From contig RFNE01000187.1 in NCBI GenBank assembly GCA_009927375.1, positions 1 through 7,574 of the forward strand: 7,574 nt of DNA. The letters are read 5' to 3'. Shown here in pieces: positions 1-7,574 of this stretch (the stretch's first letter is position 1; each line of letters begins with the position of its first letter). The notes under the pieces are model-generated. The model did not search any database, was not told the origin of the DNA, and saw only the letters and a list, made by a program, of their open reading frames with translations. The DNA comes from Actinomycetota bacterium. GTDB taxonomy: Bacteria; Actinomycetota; Acidimicrobiia; Acidimicrobiales; Ilumatobacteraceae. A program made the position numbers and the translations under genes.

Positions 1-2251
1 CGGCGAACTCGACGCATCGCGTCGGCGCTCACCGTTTTCAATCGCGTCGAGCAAGTGAATCGAGATGTCGGCGACCTTCACCTCGTGTTCTTCCTTGCCT
101 GCGCCCTTCACACCGTCGTCCAACATCACGTAGCAGAACGGACATGCGGTGGCGACGCGCGTTGCGCCGGTCGAATCGCTTCGGCAGCACGTTCGTCATT
201 GACCTTCGTGCCGATGTTCTCTTCCATCCACATGCGGGCTCCACCGGCTCCACAGCACATGCCCTTCGTGCCGTTGCGTGGCATCTCGACGACCTCGACT
301 CCACTGATCGATCCGACGACGTTACGCGGGGCCATGTAGACGTCGTTGTGACGTCCGAGGTAGCAGGAATCGTGGTACGTGATTCGCTCTTCGAGCGTCG
401 CGTTGCTGACGTCCAACTTGCCGACTCGATCAAGCTCTCCAGCAACTGCGAGTGGTGAACGACTTCGTACTTGCCGCCCAATTGCGGGTATTCATTGGCG
501 AGCGTGTTGAAGCAGTGTGGGCACTGCGTGATGATCTTCTGCACACCCATGCCGTTCAGCATCTCGACGTTCGGCATTGCGAGCATCTGGAAGAGATATT
601 CGTTGCCACTTCGTCGGGCGCTGTCGCCCGTGCACATTTCGTTCGGTCCGAGGATCGCGACGTCGATGCCGGCCCGCTTGAGCAACTTGGCCATCGATTG
701 CGTTACTCGCTTGTTCTTGTCGTCAAAGCTTCCGGCGCAACCCACCCAGTAGAGGTATTCGTGGGTGAATGGCGAGCTTGGATCGAGGACGGTGACGTCG
801 AGATCCTTGGCCCAGTCTCCACGCTCGCCCTGGTTCATGCCCCACGGGTTGCCCTGGTTTTCCATGGCGCGATACGCGTTGCCGAGTTCGGCCGGGAAGT
901 CGCTCTCCATGAGTGCGAGATAACGGCGCATGTCGAGGATCTTGTCGAGGATCTCGATGTTGACCGGGCAGTTTTCATCACAGGCCTTGCAGCTCGTGCA
1001 CGACCAGATCTCCTCTGCGGTGATGCGCTCGAAGAGCGAGTTTGCAGAGATCGTGATTTCACTGTCGACGCCGATCGGCGGAGACACCTTTCCGCCCGGG
1101 GCATGGGCTGCCGTTGCGGCCATGACTTCGCCGCTCTTCAGCACGATCTCTCGCGGGTCGAGTGGCTTGCCGGTGGCGTGGGCCGGGCACACGCTGGTGC
1201 AGCGACCGCACATCGTGCAGGCATCGAGATCGAGCAATTGCTTCCAGGTGAAGTCCTCGACAACGTGCGCGCCGAAAGTCTCGAGCGATGTCTCGGTGAG
1301 GTTCGGCATCGCCTTCATCGCGCCCTTCGGACGGTCGCGATCCTTGAGATACATGTTCATCGGTGAGGTGAACATGTGGCGAAGCATCGTCACTGGGAGG
1401 ATCGCAAGGAAGGCAATGAAGGAAAGCACGTGAGCGACCCACCAACCTTGATGCCAGGTGCTGAGCGTGCCGGCAGATGCGCCGTCAACGAGCTGGGCGA
1501 GTGGATAACCGATGACACTCCACTTTTCGTGGTCGAGGTTTTCGCCAGCGGAGAGACCCTCGGCGATACGGAACATCTCGGAGCCGAAACCCGTCACGCC
1601 GATGGCGAGCAACACACCGAGGCCGAGCGCGTGCTCGGGCTTGGTCTTGATGCGAATGCGATAGGGGCGCTGGACGTAGCGACGAACGATCGCCCAGACG
1701 ACTCCACCGGTGAACACCACACCGGCAATGTCACCGACGGCTGCGTATGCGCGGTAGACGTCACCGTGGAGGAACTTCAACGCCTCCGGCAATTGGTGAT
1801 CGATCTCGAGCACCGTGGTTACCCCGAGCAATACGAGGAAGCCGAAGTAGATCATCGAGTGCATGAGACCAGCAGCGCTGTCGCGGAGCAGTGTTCGCAT
1901 GTAGACACCGGCGCGGTAGTCGGCGAGGCGACGCTTGACGTTCGTGCGTGTCGTCTTACGACGGTCTGGTGCCCCACGCTCCCAGTTGCGGATGCGGTCT
2001 GCGAAGCGCAGCGAGCCCCAGATGAGCATCATCGGAATGACGGTGTAGAAGGCGATCTGCAACGCACCCGGGATGCCTTCGAAGACGTGACGCTGAATCG
2101 GCGAATCGGACTCCCACTTGGTGATCTGTGGAACGATGCCCGAGATCATGGTGAACACACCGATGCCCACGCCGAGGGCAATCGAGATTTGGTACGGACG
2201 GAGTCGAGGGCGGCTGTTCACGACGGCCGCTTCGTGTTGCGTGGTAGTCAT
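1..2251 (-). CDS. EtfD-like membrane iron-sulfur oxidoreductase (two 4Fe-4S, two CCG domains); 3' partial, two apparent frameshifts
   Basis: This is a membrane-bound (Fe-S)-binding oxidoreductase of the heterodisulfide-reductase-related family. Counting from the ATG at 2251-2249, six hydrophobic segments lie near residues 21-41, 63-82, 124-147, 170-190, 208-228 and 268-291, like a NarI-type cytochrome b anchor; H131 and H274 are possible haem ligands. Two ferredoxin motifs follow, C345-C348-C351-C355-P and C418-C421-C424-C428-P, then two CCG domains (C505, C540, C577/C580; and C630, C666-C667, C704/C707). The layout matches mycobacterial EtfD (Rv0338c), proposed to reoxidise electron-transfer flavoprotein during fatty-acid oxidation; that role is inferred. 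The reading frame breaks twice: after codon 610 (near 421-422) and again near 172-173. Adding one base at each point restores the second CCG domain (YHDSCYLGRH, MCCGAGGARMWM, ACPFCYVM). The restored frame has no stop before the left edge. A TTG at 2260-2258 would add three residues; ATG is preferred. Confidence 0.85.
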
Positions 2252-2259
2252 CGCGTCCA

Positions 2260-2265
2260 ACGCTA
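2260..2265 (-). promoter_or_regulatory. Possible -10 box of a leaderless promoter for the iron-sulfur gene
   Basis: The minus strand reads TAGCGT here, matching the TANNNT pattern of actinobacterial -10 boxes, with 8 nt before the ATG at 2251-2249. No Shine-Dalgarno sequence lies at a usable distance from that ATG, so a leaderless transcript starting at or near the A is possible. The gene may instead be read through from gpmA, whose stop is 45 nt upstream. No convincing -35 box was found, so this is weak. Confidence 0.25.
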
Positions 2266-2296
2266 GTGCGCCTTGGGAGTCGGAACCGAGTGAGGG

Positions 2297-3057
2297 TTAC
2301 TTGGATGCCTGGCGCGCGACGGCTTCTGCTGCCGCCGCTATCGCCTGTGGGTCACCGAGGTATCCGACTTTGGCAACCGTCATGTCGTTCGTGAACTCGT
2401 ACTTGCGCGGAACCCCGGTGGGCACGTTGAACTCTGCGATCTCGTCGCTACTCAACTTCTCGAGGTGCATGATCAGTGCGCGAAGCGAGTTGCCATGTGC
2501 GGTGACGAGCACGTTCGCACCACTGGCGAGTCGCGGACGGATGGTGTCGTTCCAGTAGGGGAGCACACGCTCGAGCACATCCTTCAAGCACTCGGTCGCC
2601 GGAAGGAGCGAGGGGTCGAGGCCATCGCGCACGAGTTGTTGATAGGTCGGGTCGCTGAGCGGGTGCTCGGGGCTCGATGTGTCGACCGGAGGTGGCGGAA
2701 CGTCGAAACTGCGGCGCCACAGGTTGGTTTGGGCCTCGCCGTGGCGTGCGGTCGTTTCCTTCTTGTCCAACCCTTGAAGCGCCCCGTAGTGACGTTCGTT
2801 GAGCCGCCAACTGCGATGGACGGGGTGTTCGGTGCACCCATGGCGACAAGCGCGAGCCGGTTGGTCTCGATCGCGCGGGCAAGAAGGCTGGTGTGGGCTT
2901 CGTCAAAGGACAGGCCCGAAGCCGCCATCGTGGTGCCGGCGGCCGTCGCTTCGGCCACCCCGCGAGGGGTGAGGGGGACGTCGTGCCAACCCGTGAACAG
3001 GTTCAACTCGTTCCAGGTGCTTTGGCCGTGTCGGAGCAGAACCAGGATGCCGGGCAT
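2297..3057 (-). CDS. gpmA: 2,3-bisphosphoglycerate-dependent phosphoglycerate mutase, with one apparent frameshift
   Basis: GpmA interconverts 3-phosphoglycerate and 2-phosphoglycerate in glycolysis and gluconeogenesis through a phosphohistidine intermediate in the cytosol. The N-terminus carries the phosphohistidine motif LLRHGQSTWN (R9, H10), then FTGWHDVPL and the substrate-binding LLARAIETN (R61). After P79 (codon 2823-2821) the frame breaks. The family sequence resumes one frame over as HRSWRLNERHYGALQGLDKK, with proton donor E88, then LWRRSFDVPPPP, PYWNDTI, the second catalytic histidine in TAHGNSLRAL (H188) and NIPTGVP-like NVPTGVPRKYEF. Adding one base gives 253 residues, close to the 250 of E. 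coli GpmA, so nothing else seems missing. The most likely lost base is a G in a CCG-GTC context. The ATG at 3057-3055 gives the normal family N-terminus. It is divergent from dnaK and lies 45 nt upstream of the iron-sulfur gene. A sequencing error is more likely than a dead gene. Confidence 0.93.
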
Positions 3058-3063
3058 ATGGTC

Positions 3064-3069
3064 AGGCTA
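3064..3069 (-). promoter_or_regulatory. Possible -10 box of a leaderless gpmA promoter
   Basis: The minus strand reads TAGCCT here, followed by 6 nt and the gpmA ATG. This spacing would place the transcription start on the A of the ATG, and no Shine-Dalgarno sequence precedes the gene, both of which fit a leaderless actinobacterial mRNA. The -35 region is poor (TTCGCC at 3092-3087, 17 nt upstream), so the call rests mainly on the -10 box and the missing ribosome binding site. Confidence 0.35.
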
Positions 3070-3107
3070 GAAGATCGCCAAATCACGGCGAAATCATGGG
3101 CTTTGAC

Positions 3108-3134
3108 GGAACTTGAGTGACTATCACTCAAGTT
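3108..3134 (+). promoter_or_regulatory. Possible ECF-sigma (SigH/SigR-like) promoter for dnaK overlapping HAIR
   Basis: GGAAC at 3108-3112 and GTT at 3132-3134 are separated by 19 nt, the arrangement known for SigH/SigR promoters of actinobacteria (GGAAY, 18-20 nt, GTT). SigH is known to activate dnaK in mycobacteria. The two boxes coincide with the outer ends of the HAIR palindrome, so HspR binding would block this promoter directly. Part of the match could arise from the palindrome itself (AAC at one end, GTT at the other), so the assignment is tentative. The start would be near 3141, giving a leader of about 75 nt. Confidence 0.35.
3110..3134. promoter_or_regulatory. HAIR operator (HspR-associated inverted repeat)
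   Basis: The site contains CTTGAGT (3112-3118), a 7-nt spacer and ACTCAAG (3126-3132), an exact match to the HAIR consensus bound by HspR in Streptomyces and mycobacteria. The symmetry extends beyond the consensus: arms AACTTGAGTGA and TCACTCAAGTT pair perfectly over 11 bp around a 3-nt centre (CTA). It lies 82 nt upstream of the dnaK ATG and 52 nt upstream of the divergent gpmA ATG. The gene for its expected ligand, hspR, is the fourth gene of the operon it precedes, so negative autoregulation is the natural reading. Confidence 0.93.
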
Positions 3135-3148
3135 TTCTGTCACAAAGG

Positions 3149-3178
3149 TTGGCAATGTCACTCGGCCTCCTTTATCGT
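3149..3178 (+). promoter_or_regulatory. Possible housekeeping-sigma promoter for dnaK
   Basis: TTGGCA (3149-3154) resembles a -35 box at five of six positions, and TATCGT (3173-3178) fits the TANNNT -10 pattern, with an 18-nt spacer. A start near 3185 would give a leader of about 32 nt containing the dnaK Shine-Dalgarno site. The HAIR palindrome would then lie at roughly -51 to -75, upstream of the -35 box. That is not the usual place for steric repression, so this promoter may be basal or only partly HspR-controlled. Confidence 0.4.
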
Positions 3179-3201
3179 GTCGTTCCCAGTAGGAACCCCA
3201 C

Positions 3202-3208
3202 GAAGGAG
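3202..3208 (+). promoter_or_regulatory. dnaK ribosome binding site
   Basis: GAAGGAG lies 8 nt before the ATG at 3217. It is a near-ideal Shine-Dalgarno sequence, the strongest in the window, and it fixes the dnaK start. Confidence 0.85.
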
Positions 3209-3216
3209 CAACCCCC

Positions 3217-5048
<1,832 letters not shown>

Positions 5049-5054
5049 TCGCCG

Positions 5055-5555
5055 ATGAGCGAAACAGAACGCAACGAGGCGGTGGAGGTGACGGAGGTTT
5101 CCCCCGAACCGACCGACACCCCATCGCTTCTTGCTGAACTCAACATCGATGAAGTCGTCAAGGAGCGCGACGAGTTCAAGGACATCGCGTTGCGCGTGCA
5201 GGCCGACTTCGAGAACTATCGCAAGCGCGCTGCATCGCAGTTGACCGACGAAGTCGACCGCGCATCGGGGAAGATCGTCGAATCGTTGTTGCCGGTACTC
5301 GATGCCTGTGAGGCCGCGGTCGCACATGGCGTCGAAGGTGTCGAGCAGATCTGGAGTGCGCTGTACGGAAGTCTGCAAAAGCAGGGTCTCGAGGCACTCG
5401 ATCTCGTCGGTCAACCGTTCGACCCCGTGATGGCGGAAGCGGTGTTGCAAGAGGAAGGTGACGGCACGAACCCGATCGTGAGCGAAGTTCTGCGCACTGG
5501 GTATCGCTGGAAGGGTCGCGTGTTGCGCGCGGCGATGGTCAAGGTCAAAGGCTGA
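5055..5555 (+). CDS. grpE: Nucleotide exchange factor GrpE
   Basis: GrpE releases ADP from DnaK and so resets the chaperone cycle; it acts as a cytosolic dimer and in some bacteria as a thermosensor. The 166-residue protein begins with an acidic, disordered stretch (1-25). A long helical region follows with ERDEFKDIALRVQADFENYRKRA (37-59, split by no breaks), the typical GrpE coiled-coil pattern, then ESLLPVLDACEAAV (76-89). The C-terminal beta domain contains QPFDPVMAEAV (120-130) and VSEVLRTGYRWKGRVLRAAMVKV (142-164). The usual family motif FDPxxHEAV has Ala where His is common (A127). Length is on the short side of normal for the family. The start is the ATG six nt after the restored dnaK stop, with only a weak purine stretch (GAGAAG, 5040-5045) as ribosome binding site, so translational coupling to dnaK is likely. 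Confidence 0.96.
   Translation: MSETERNEAVEVTEVSPEPTDTPSLLAELNIDEVVKERDEFKDIALRVQADFENYRKRAASQLTDEVDRASGKIVESLLPVLDACEAAVAHGVEGVEQIWSALYGSLQKQGLEALDLVGQPFDPVMAEAVLQEEGDGTNPIVSEVLRTGYRWKGRVLRAAMVKVKG
5547..5551 (+). promoter_or_regulatory. dnaJ ribosome binding site supporting the GTG start
   Basis: AAAGG lies 6 nt before the GTG at 5558, inside the last codons of grpE. No ATG is available nearby before the J domain begins, so this site supports GTG initiation. Confidence 0.5.
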
Positions 5556-5557
5556 CC

Positions 5558-6676
5558 GTGCAGCGGGAGTGGTTTGAGAAGGACTACTACGCAGTCCTTG
5601 GCGTGCCACCAACCGCCACGCAGAAGGAAATCACCAAGGCCTATCGCAAGCTTGCGCGTGAATTTCATCCAGATGCGAATCCGAACAATCCCTCGGCTGA
5701 AGAACGATTCAAGGAAGTGTCGAGCGCGTACGACGTGCTCGGTGACGAGGAGCGACGCAAGGAATATGACGAAGTGCGTCGCGCAGGGCCCCAAGCTTTC
5801 GGTGGGCAAGGAGGCGGATTTCGCTTCGATCCCCGCGACTTCGGTGGCGATGCGATGGGCGACATCCTCGGCCAGATGTTTGGTGGCGGTGGTCGTCGAC
5901 GTGGCGCCGGTCCGCAACGCGGCGGTGACATCGAAGCGGTGTTGTCGATCGACTTCGTCGATGCGGTGAACGGCCTCACCACCACGTTGCATCTCACCTC
6001 TGACACCACATGTTCTTCGTGCAACGGTTCCGGTGCCCGAGCAGGCACGTCGCCGCTCCAGTGCCCGCAGTGTTATGGCCGTGGAGTCGTGGAGGACAAC
6101 CAAGGCCCGTTTGCGTTTTCATCACCATGCACTCGTTGTGCTGGACGCGGTGTGATTGTCGAATATCCGTGCGTCGGATGTCGCGGATCCGGAATCGAGA
6201 AGCGACCGCGAGAAGTCAAGGTGCGAATTCCAGCGGGAGTCGACAACGGCCAACGCATTCGTTTGAAAGGGCGTGGCACGCCGGGTCGAAATGGCGGCCC
6301 GCCAGGCGACCTCTTCGTCGTCTGCAACGTGTCGGGGCATCAGGTGTTCGGTCGCGACGGCATGAACCTGACCGTTCGGTTACCAATCACGTTCTCCGAG
6401 GCTGCACTCGGTGCGAACATCGAAGTGCCGACATTGGATGGTGCCACCGTGACATTGCGATTGAAGCCGGGAACTCCGTCCGGCTCGCGTCATCGAGTGA
6501 AAGGGAAGGGCATTTCCTCGAAGTCATCGAGTGGCGACCTCATCGTGACCGTTGATGTCGTCGTGCCCACGTCGCTGAGCAGCGAGGAGCGTGAGGCGAT
6601 CGAGTCGCTCGCAACGCATTCGAGTTCGCCTCGCGACAAGATCCTCGCCGCAGCACAGAGCAGGAGAGGAAGCTGA
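5558..6676 (+). CDS. dnaJ: Type I (class A) Hsp40 co-chaperone DnaJ
   Basis: DnaJ delivers unfolded substrates to DnaK and stimulates its ATPase. The 372-residue protein has a J domain (about 9-73) with KDYYAVLGV, the HPD triad at 37-39 and AYDVLGDEERRKEYDE. A Gly/Phe-rich linker (about 80-118) follows. The zinc-binding region has four CxxCxGxG repeats at C152/C155, C169/C172, C191/C194 and C205/C208. The C-terminal substrate-binding domains contain VRIPAGVDNGQRIRLKGRG (222-240) and GDLFVVCNV. The complete zinc region marks it as a class A DnaJ, corresponding to DnaJ1 of the actinobacterial dnaK operon. The GTG start is 2 nt after the grpE stop, and the stop codon shares its A with the hspR ATG. 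All catalytic and metal-binding residues are present and the frame is intact. Confidence 0.97.
   Translation: MQREWFEKDYYAVLGVPPTATQKEITKAYRKLAREFHPDANPNNPSAEERFKEVSSAYDVLGDEERRKEYDEVRRAGPQAFGGQGGGFRFDPRDFGGDAMGDILGQMFGGGGRRRGAGPQRGGDIEAVLSIDFVDAVNGLTTTLHLTSDTTCSSCNGSGARAGTSPLQCPQCYGRGVVEDNQGPFAFSSPCTRCAGRGVIVEYPCVGCRGSGIEKRPREVKVRIPAGVDNGQRIRLKGRGTPGRNGGPPGDLFVVCNVSGHQVFGRDGMNLTVRLPITFSEAALGANIEVPTLDGATVTLRLKPGTPSGSRHRVKGKGISSKSSSGDLIVTVDVVVPTSLSSEEREAIESLATHSSSPRDKILAAAQSRRGS
6662..6670 (+). promoter_or_regulatory. hspR ribosome binding site
   Basis: AGGAGAGGA ends 5 nt before the hspR ATG and lies inside the last codons of dnaJ. It is a strong site, so the repressor can be translated efficiently despite the stop/start overlap. 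Confidence 0.7.
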
Positions 6677-7065
6677 TGCAACGCGATCACCATGCCGTGT
6701 ATGTCATCTCGGTCGCTGCCGAGATCGCCGGCGTCCATCCGCAGACGCTGCGCATCTACGAGCGACGTGGATTGCTCAGCCCCGCGCGCACCTCAGGTGG
6801 CAATCGTCGATACAGCAACGCCGACATTCAACGTCTGCGCCGCATCGCCGAACTCGCCGATGGTGGGATGAATCTCGAAGGCATTCGTCAGGTGCTCGAA
6901 CTGGAAGCACAAGTCGCCGCGCTCCGGGAGCAAGTCAACGAACTGGCAGCAGAGTTGCAGAGGTTGTCGAAGGTCGAGCCTCGTGGACGATTCGACCTCG
7001 TGCCACTGCGCCAGGAGATCACCGTGTTTCGTCGCCGACCATCAATCTTCGAACGAGAGGAGTAG
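6676..7065 (+). CDS. hspR: Heat shock repressor HspR (MerR family)
   Basis: HspR is the MerR-type repressor of actinobacterial heat-shock genes, binding HAIR sites; in Streptomyces it needs DnaK as co-repressor. The 129-residue protein has an N-terminal winged helix-turn-helix, ISVAAEIAGVHPQTLRIYER (11-30), followed by RGLLSPARTSGGNRRYS, the wing typical of the family. A coiled-coil dimerisation helix rich in Leu, Glu and Gln spans about 66-100. The C-terminus, DLVPLRQEITVFRRRP (107-122), aligns in style with the VVPKSTALVVWKPRR-like tail of mycobacterial HspR. There is no metal- or drug-sensing cysteine pattern, which argues against a metal or redox MerR. It overlaps dnaJ by one nt and is followed 3 nt later by clpB. 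The exact HAIR site upstream of dnaK strongly supports this identity. Confidence 0.95.
   Translation: MQRDHHAVYVISVAAEIAGVHPQTLRIYERRGLLSPARTSGGNRRYSNADIQRLRRIAELADGGMNLEGIRQVLELEAQVAALREQVNELAAELQRLSKVEPRGRFDLVPLRQEITVFRRRPSIFEREE
7056..7062 (+). promoter_or_regulatory. clpB ribosome binding site supporting the GTG start
   Basis: AGAGGAG lies 6 nt before the GTG at 7069, inside the last codons of hspR. The spacing and quality favour this GTG over later in-frame starts. Confidence 0.65.
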
Positions 7066-7068
7066 CCC

Positions 7069-7574
7069 GTGGCACTGAACCCCCGTCAGTGGACAACCAA
7101 GACCGCTGAAGCGCTCAATGGAGCCATGCAGGACGCGTTGTCGCGCGGCAATCCCGAGGTGACCGTCGATCATGTGCTGGTCGCGTTGATGTCACAGACC
7201 GAGACCATCGTTGCGCCGCTCCTCGCCAAGGTCGGCGTTGCGTCCACGATGATTCGCGATCGCGCACTCGAATCCGTTGGACGGCAACCAACCGCCCAGG
7301 GCGGCAGCGAGCCCCGGATGTCACGTGAGCTCACCAACAAACTCGCGAATGCCGACAAATACCGGACGGATTTGAAGGATGACTTTCTCTCGGTCGAACA
7401 CCTCGTGCTTGCGATGAACGACAAGATCGGTATCGCCTCGGACGAACTTCTCGTTGCGTTGCGCGACGTGCGCGGATCGCATCGCGTCACCTCACAAGAT
7501 CCCGAGAGCCAGTTCCAGGCGCTGGAGAAGTACAGCGTGGACCTCACGGCGCGTGCGCGCGACGGCAAGATCGA
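7069..7574 (+). CDS. clpB: ATP-dependent disaggregase ClpB, N-terminal part (cut by the window edge)
   Basis: ClpB (Hsp100) is a hexameric AAA+ machine that pulls proteins out of aggregates together with DnaK. Only the first 168 codons are present, open to the right edge, so neither AAA+ module is visible. The translation starts (M)ALNPRQWTTKTAEALNGAM and continues with PEVTVDHVLVALM, the first Clp_N repeat (about 10-70). The second repeat contains SRELTNKLANA and DDFLSVEHLVLAM (about 85-140). The segment QDPESQFQALEKYSVDLT (from about 144), followed by ARARDGKI, is the highly conserved ClpB junction just before the first nucleotide-binding domain. That segment distinguishes it from ClpC and ClpA. 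GTG start, 3 nt after the hspR stop, with a good Shine-Dalgarno site. Its position makes it the fifth gene of the HAIR-controlled operon; in M. tuberculosis clpB lies apart from dnaK. Confidence 0.95.
   Translation, partial: MALNPRQWTTKTAEALNGAMQDALSRGNPEVTVDHVLVALMSQTETIVAPLLAKVGVASTMIRDRALESVGRQPTAQGGSEPRMSRELTNKLANADKYRTDLKDDFLSVEHLVLAMNDKIGIASDELLVALRDVRGSHRVTSQDPESQFQALEKYSVDLTARARDGKI

Noticed and set aside
452..2266. Long plus-strand open frames of about 300 codons (452-1366 and 1376-2266)
   Set aside because: They are antisense to the iron-sulfur gene and in GC-rich DNA arise from its codon bias. Their translations show no recognisable domain, while the minus strand has clear cofactor motifs.
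2252..2296. Terminator between gpmA and the iron-sulfur gene
   Set aside because: The only inverted repeat (around 2277-2290) would need a 2-nt loop, has a mismatch and no T-run.
3103..3127. TTGACG (3103-3108) as a -35 box for dnaK
   Set aside because: No acceptable -10 box falls 16-18 nt downstream; the nearest TATNNN-like sequence (3122) is only 13 nt away.
3156..3165. Second HAIR half-site at TGTCACTCGG
   Set aside because: Only TCACTC matches one arm, and there is no inverted partner at the right spacing.
3058..3216. CIRCE element for HrcA control
   Set aside because: No TTAGCACTC / GAGTGCTAA repeat is present; the operator here is HAIR.

Overview
The window is GC-rich, strongly coding DNA that looks like a chromosomal segment of a high-GC actinobacterium. 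The main reasons are the gene order dnaK-grpE-dnaJ-hspR-clpB, a perfect HAIR operator (the HspR binding site) upstream of dnaK, an actinobacterial-type DnaK with the short nucleotide-binding domain, and an EtfD-like membrane iron-sulfur oxidoreductase. The absence of a CIRCE element fits. An environmental lineage such as Acidimicrobiia is my guess from protein style; the sequence alone does not prove it.

Minus strand, 1-3057: two genes read leftward. The distal one (1-2251, running off the left edge) encodes a membrane-anchored iron-sulfur protein with six predicted membrane segments, two 4Fe-4S motifs and two CCG cysteine-rich domains. It resembles the mycobacterial EtfD/Rv0338c family, which is thought to pass electrons from the electron-transfer flavoprotein to the respiratory chain. 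Upstream of it, after a 45-nt gap, is gpmA (2297-3057), the 2,3-bisphosphoglycerate-dependent phosphoglycerate mutase of glycolysis.

Divergent control region, 3058-3216: this 159-nt spacer holds the HAIR palindrome (3110-3134), a possible ECF-sigma (SigH/SigR type) promoter superimposed on it, a possible housekeeping promoter nearer dnaK, and a strong Shine-Dalgarno site for dnaK.

Plus strand, 3217-7574: a tightly packed heat-shock operon of dnaK, grpE, dnaJ, hspR and the first 168 codons of clpB, with junctions of +6, +2, -1 and +3 nt. DnaK, DnaJ and GrpE form the Hsp70 folding machine, ClpB is the disaggregase working with it, and HspR is the repressor expected to bind the HAIR site with DnaK as co-repressor. 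The operon therefore appears to contain its own feedback loop.

The main oddity is that three well-conserved genes are each broken by apparent single-base deletions: one near the end of dnaK (about 4940), one in gpmA (about 2820) and two in the iron-sulfur gene (about 421 and 172). In every case the family sequence resumes at once in another frame. Because dnaK and gpmA are core genes and all four changes are deletions, sequencing or assembly error is more likely than gene decay. I saw no mobile element, CRISPR array, RNA gene or novel defence-like system; this is an ordinary core-genome region with a clear regulatory circuit.
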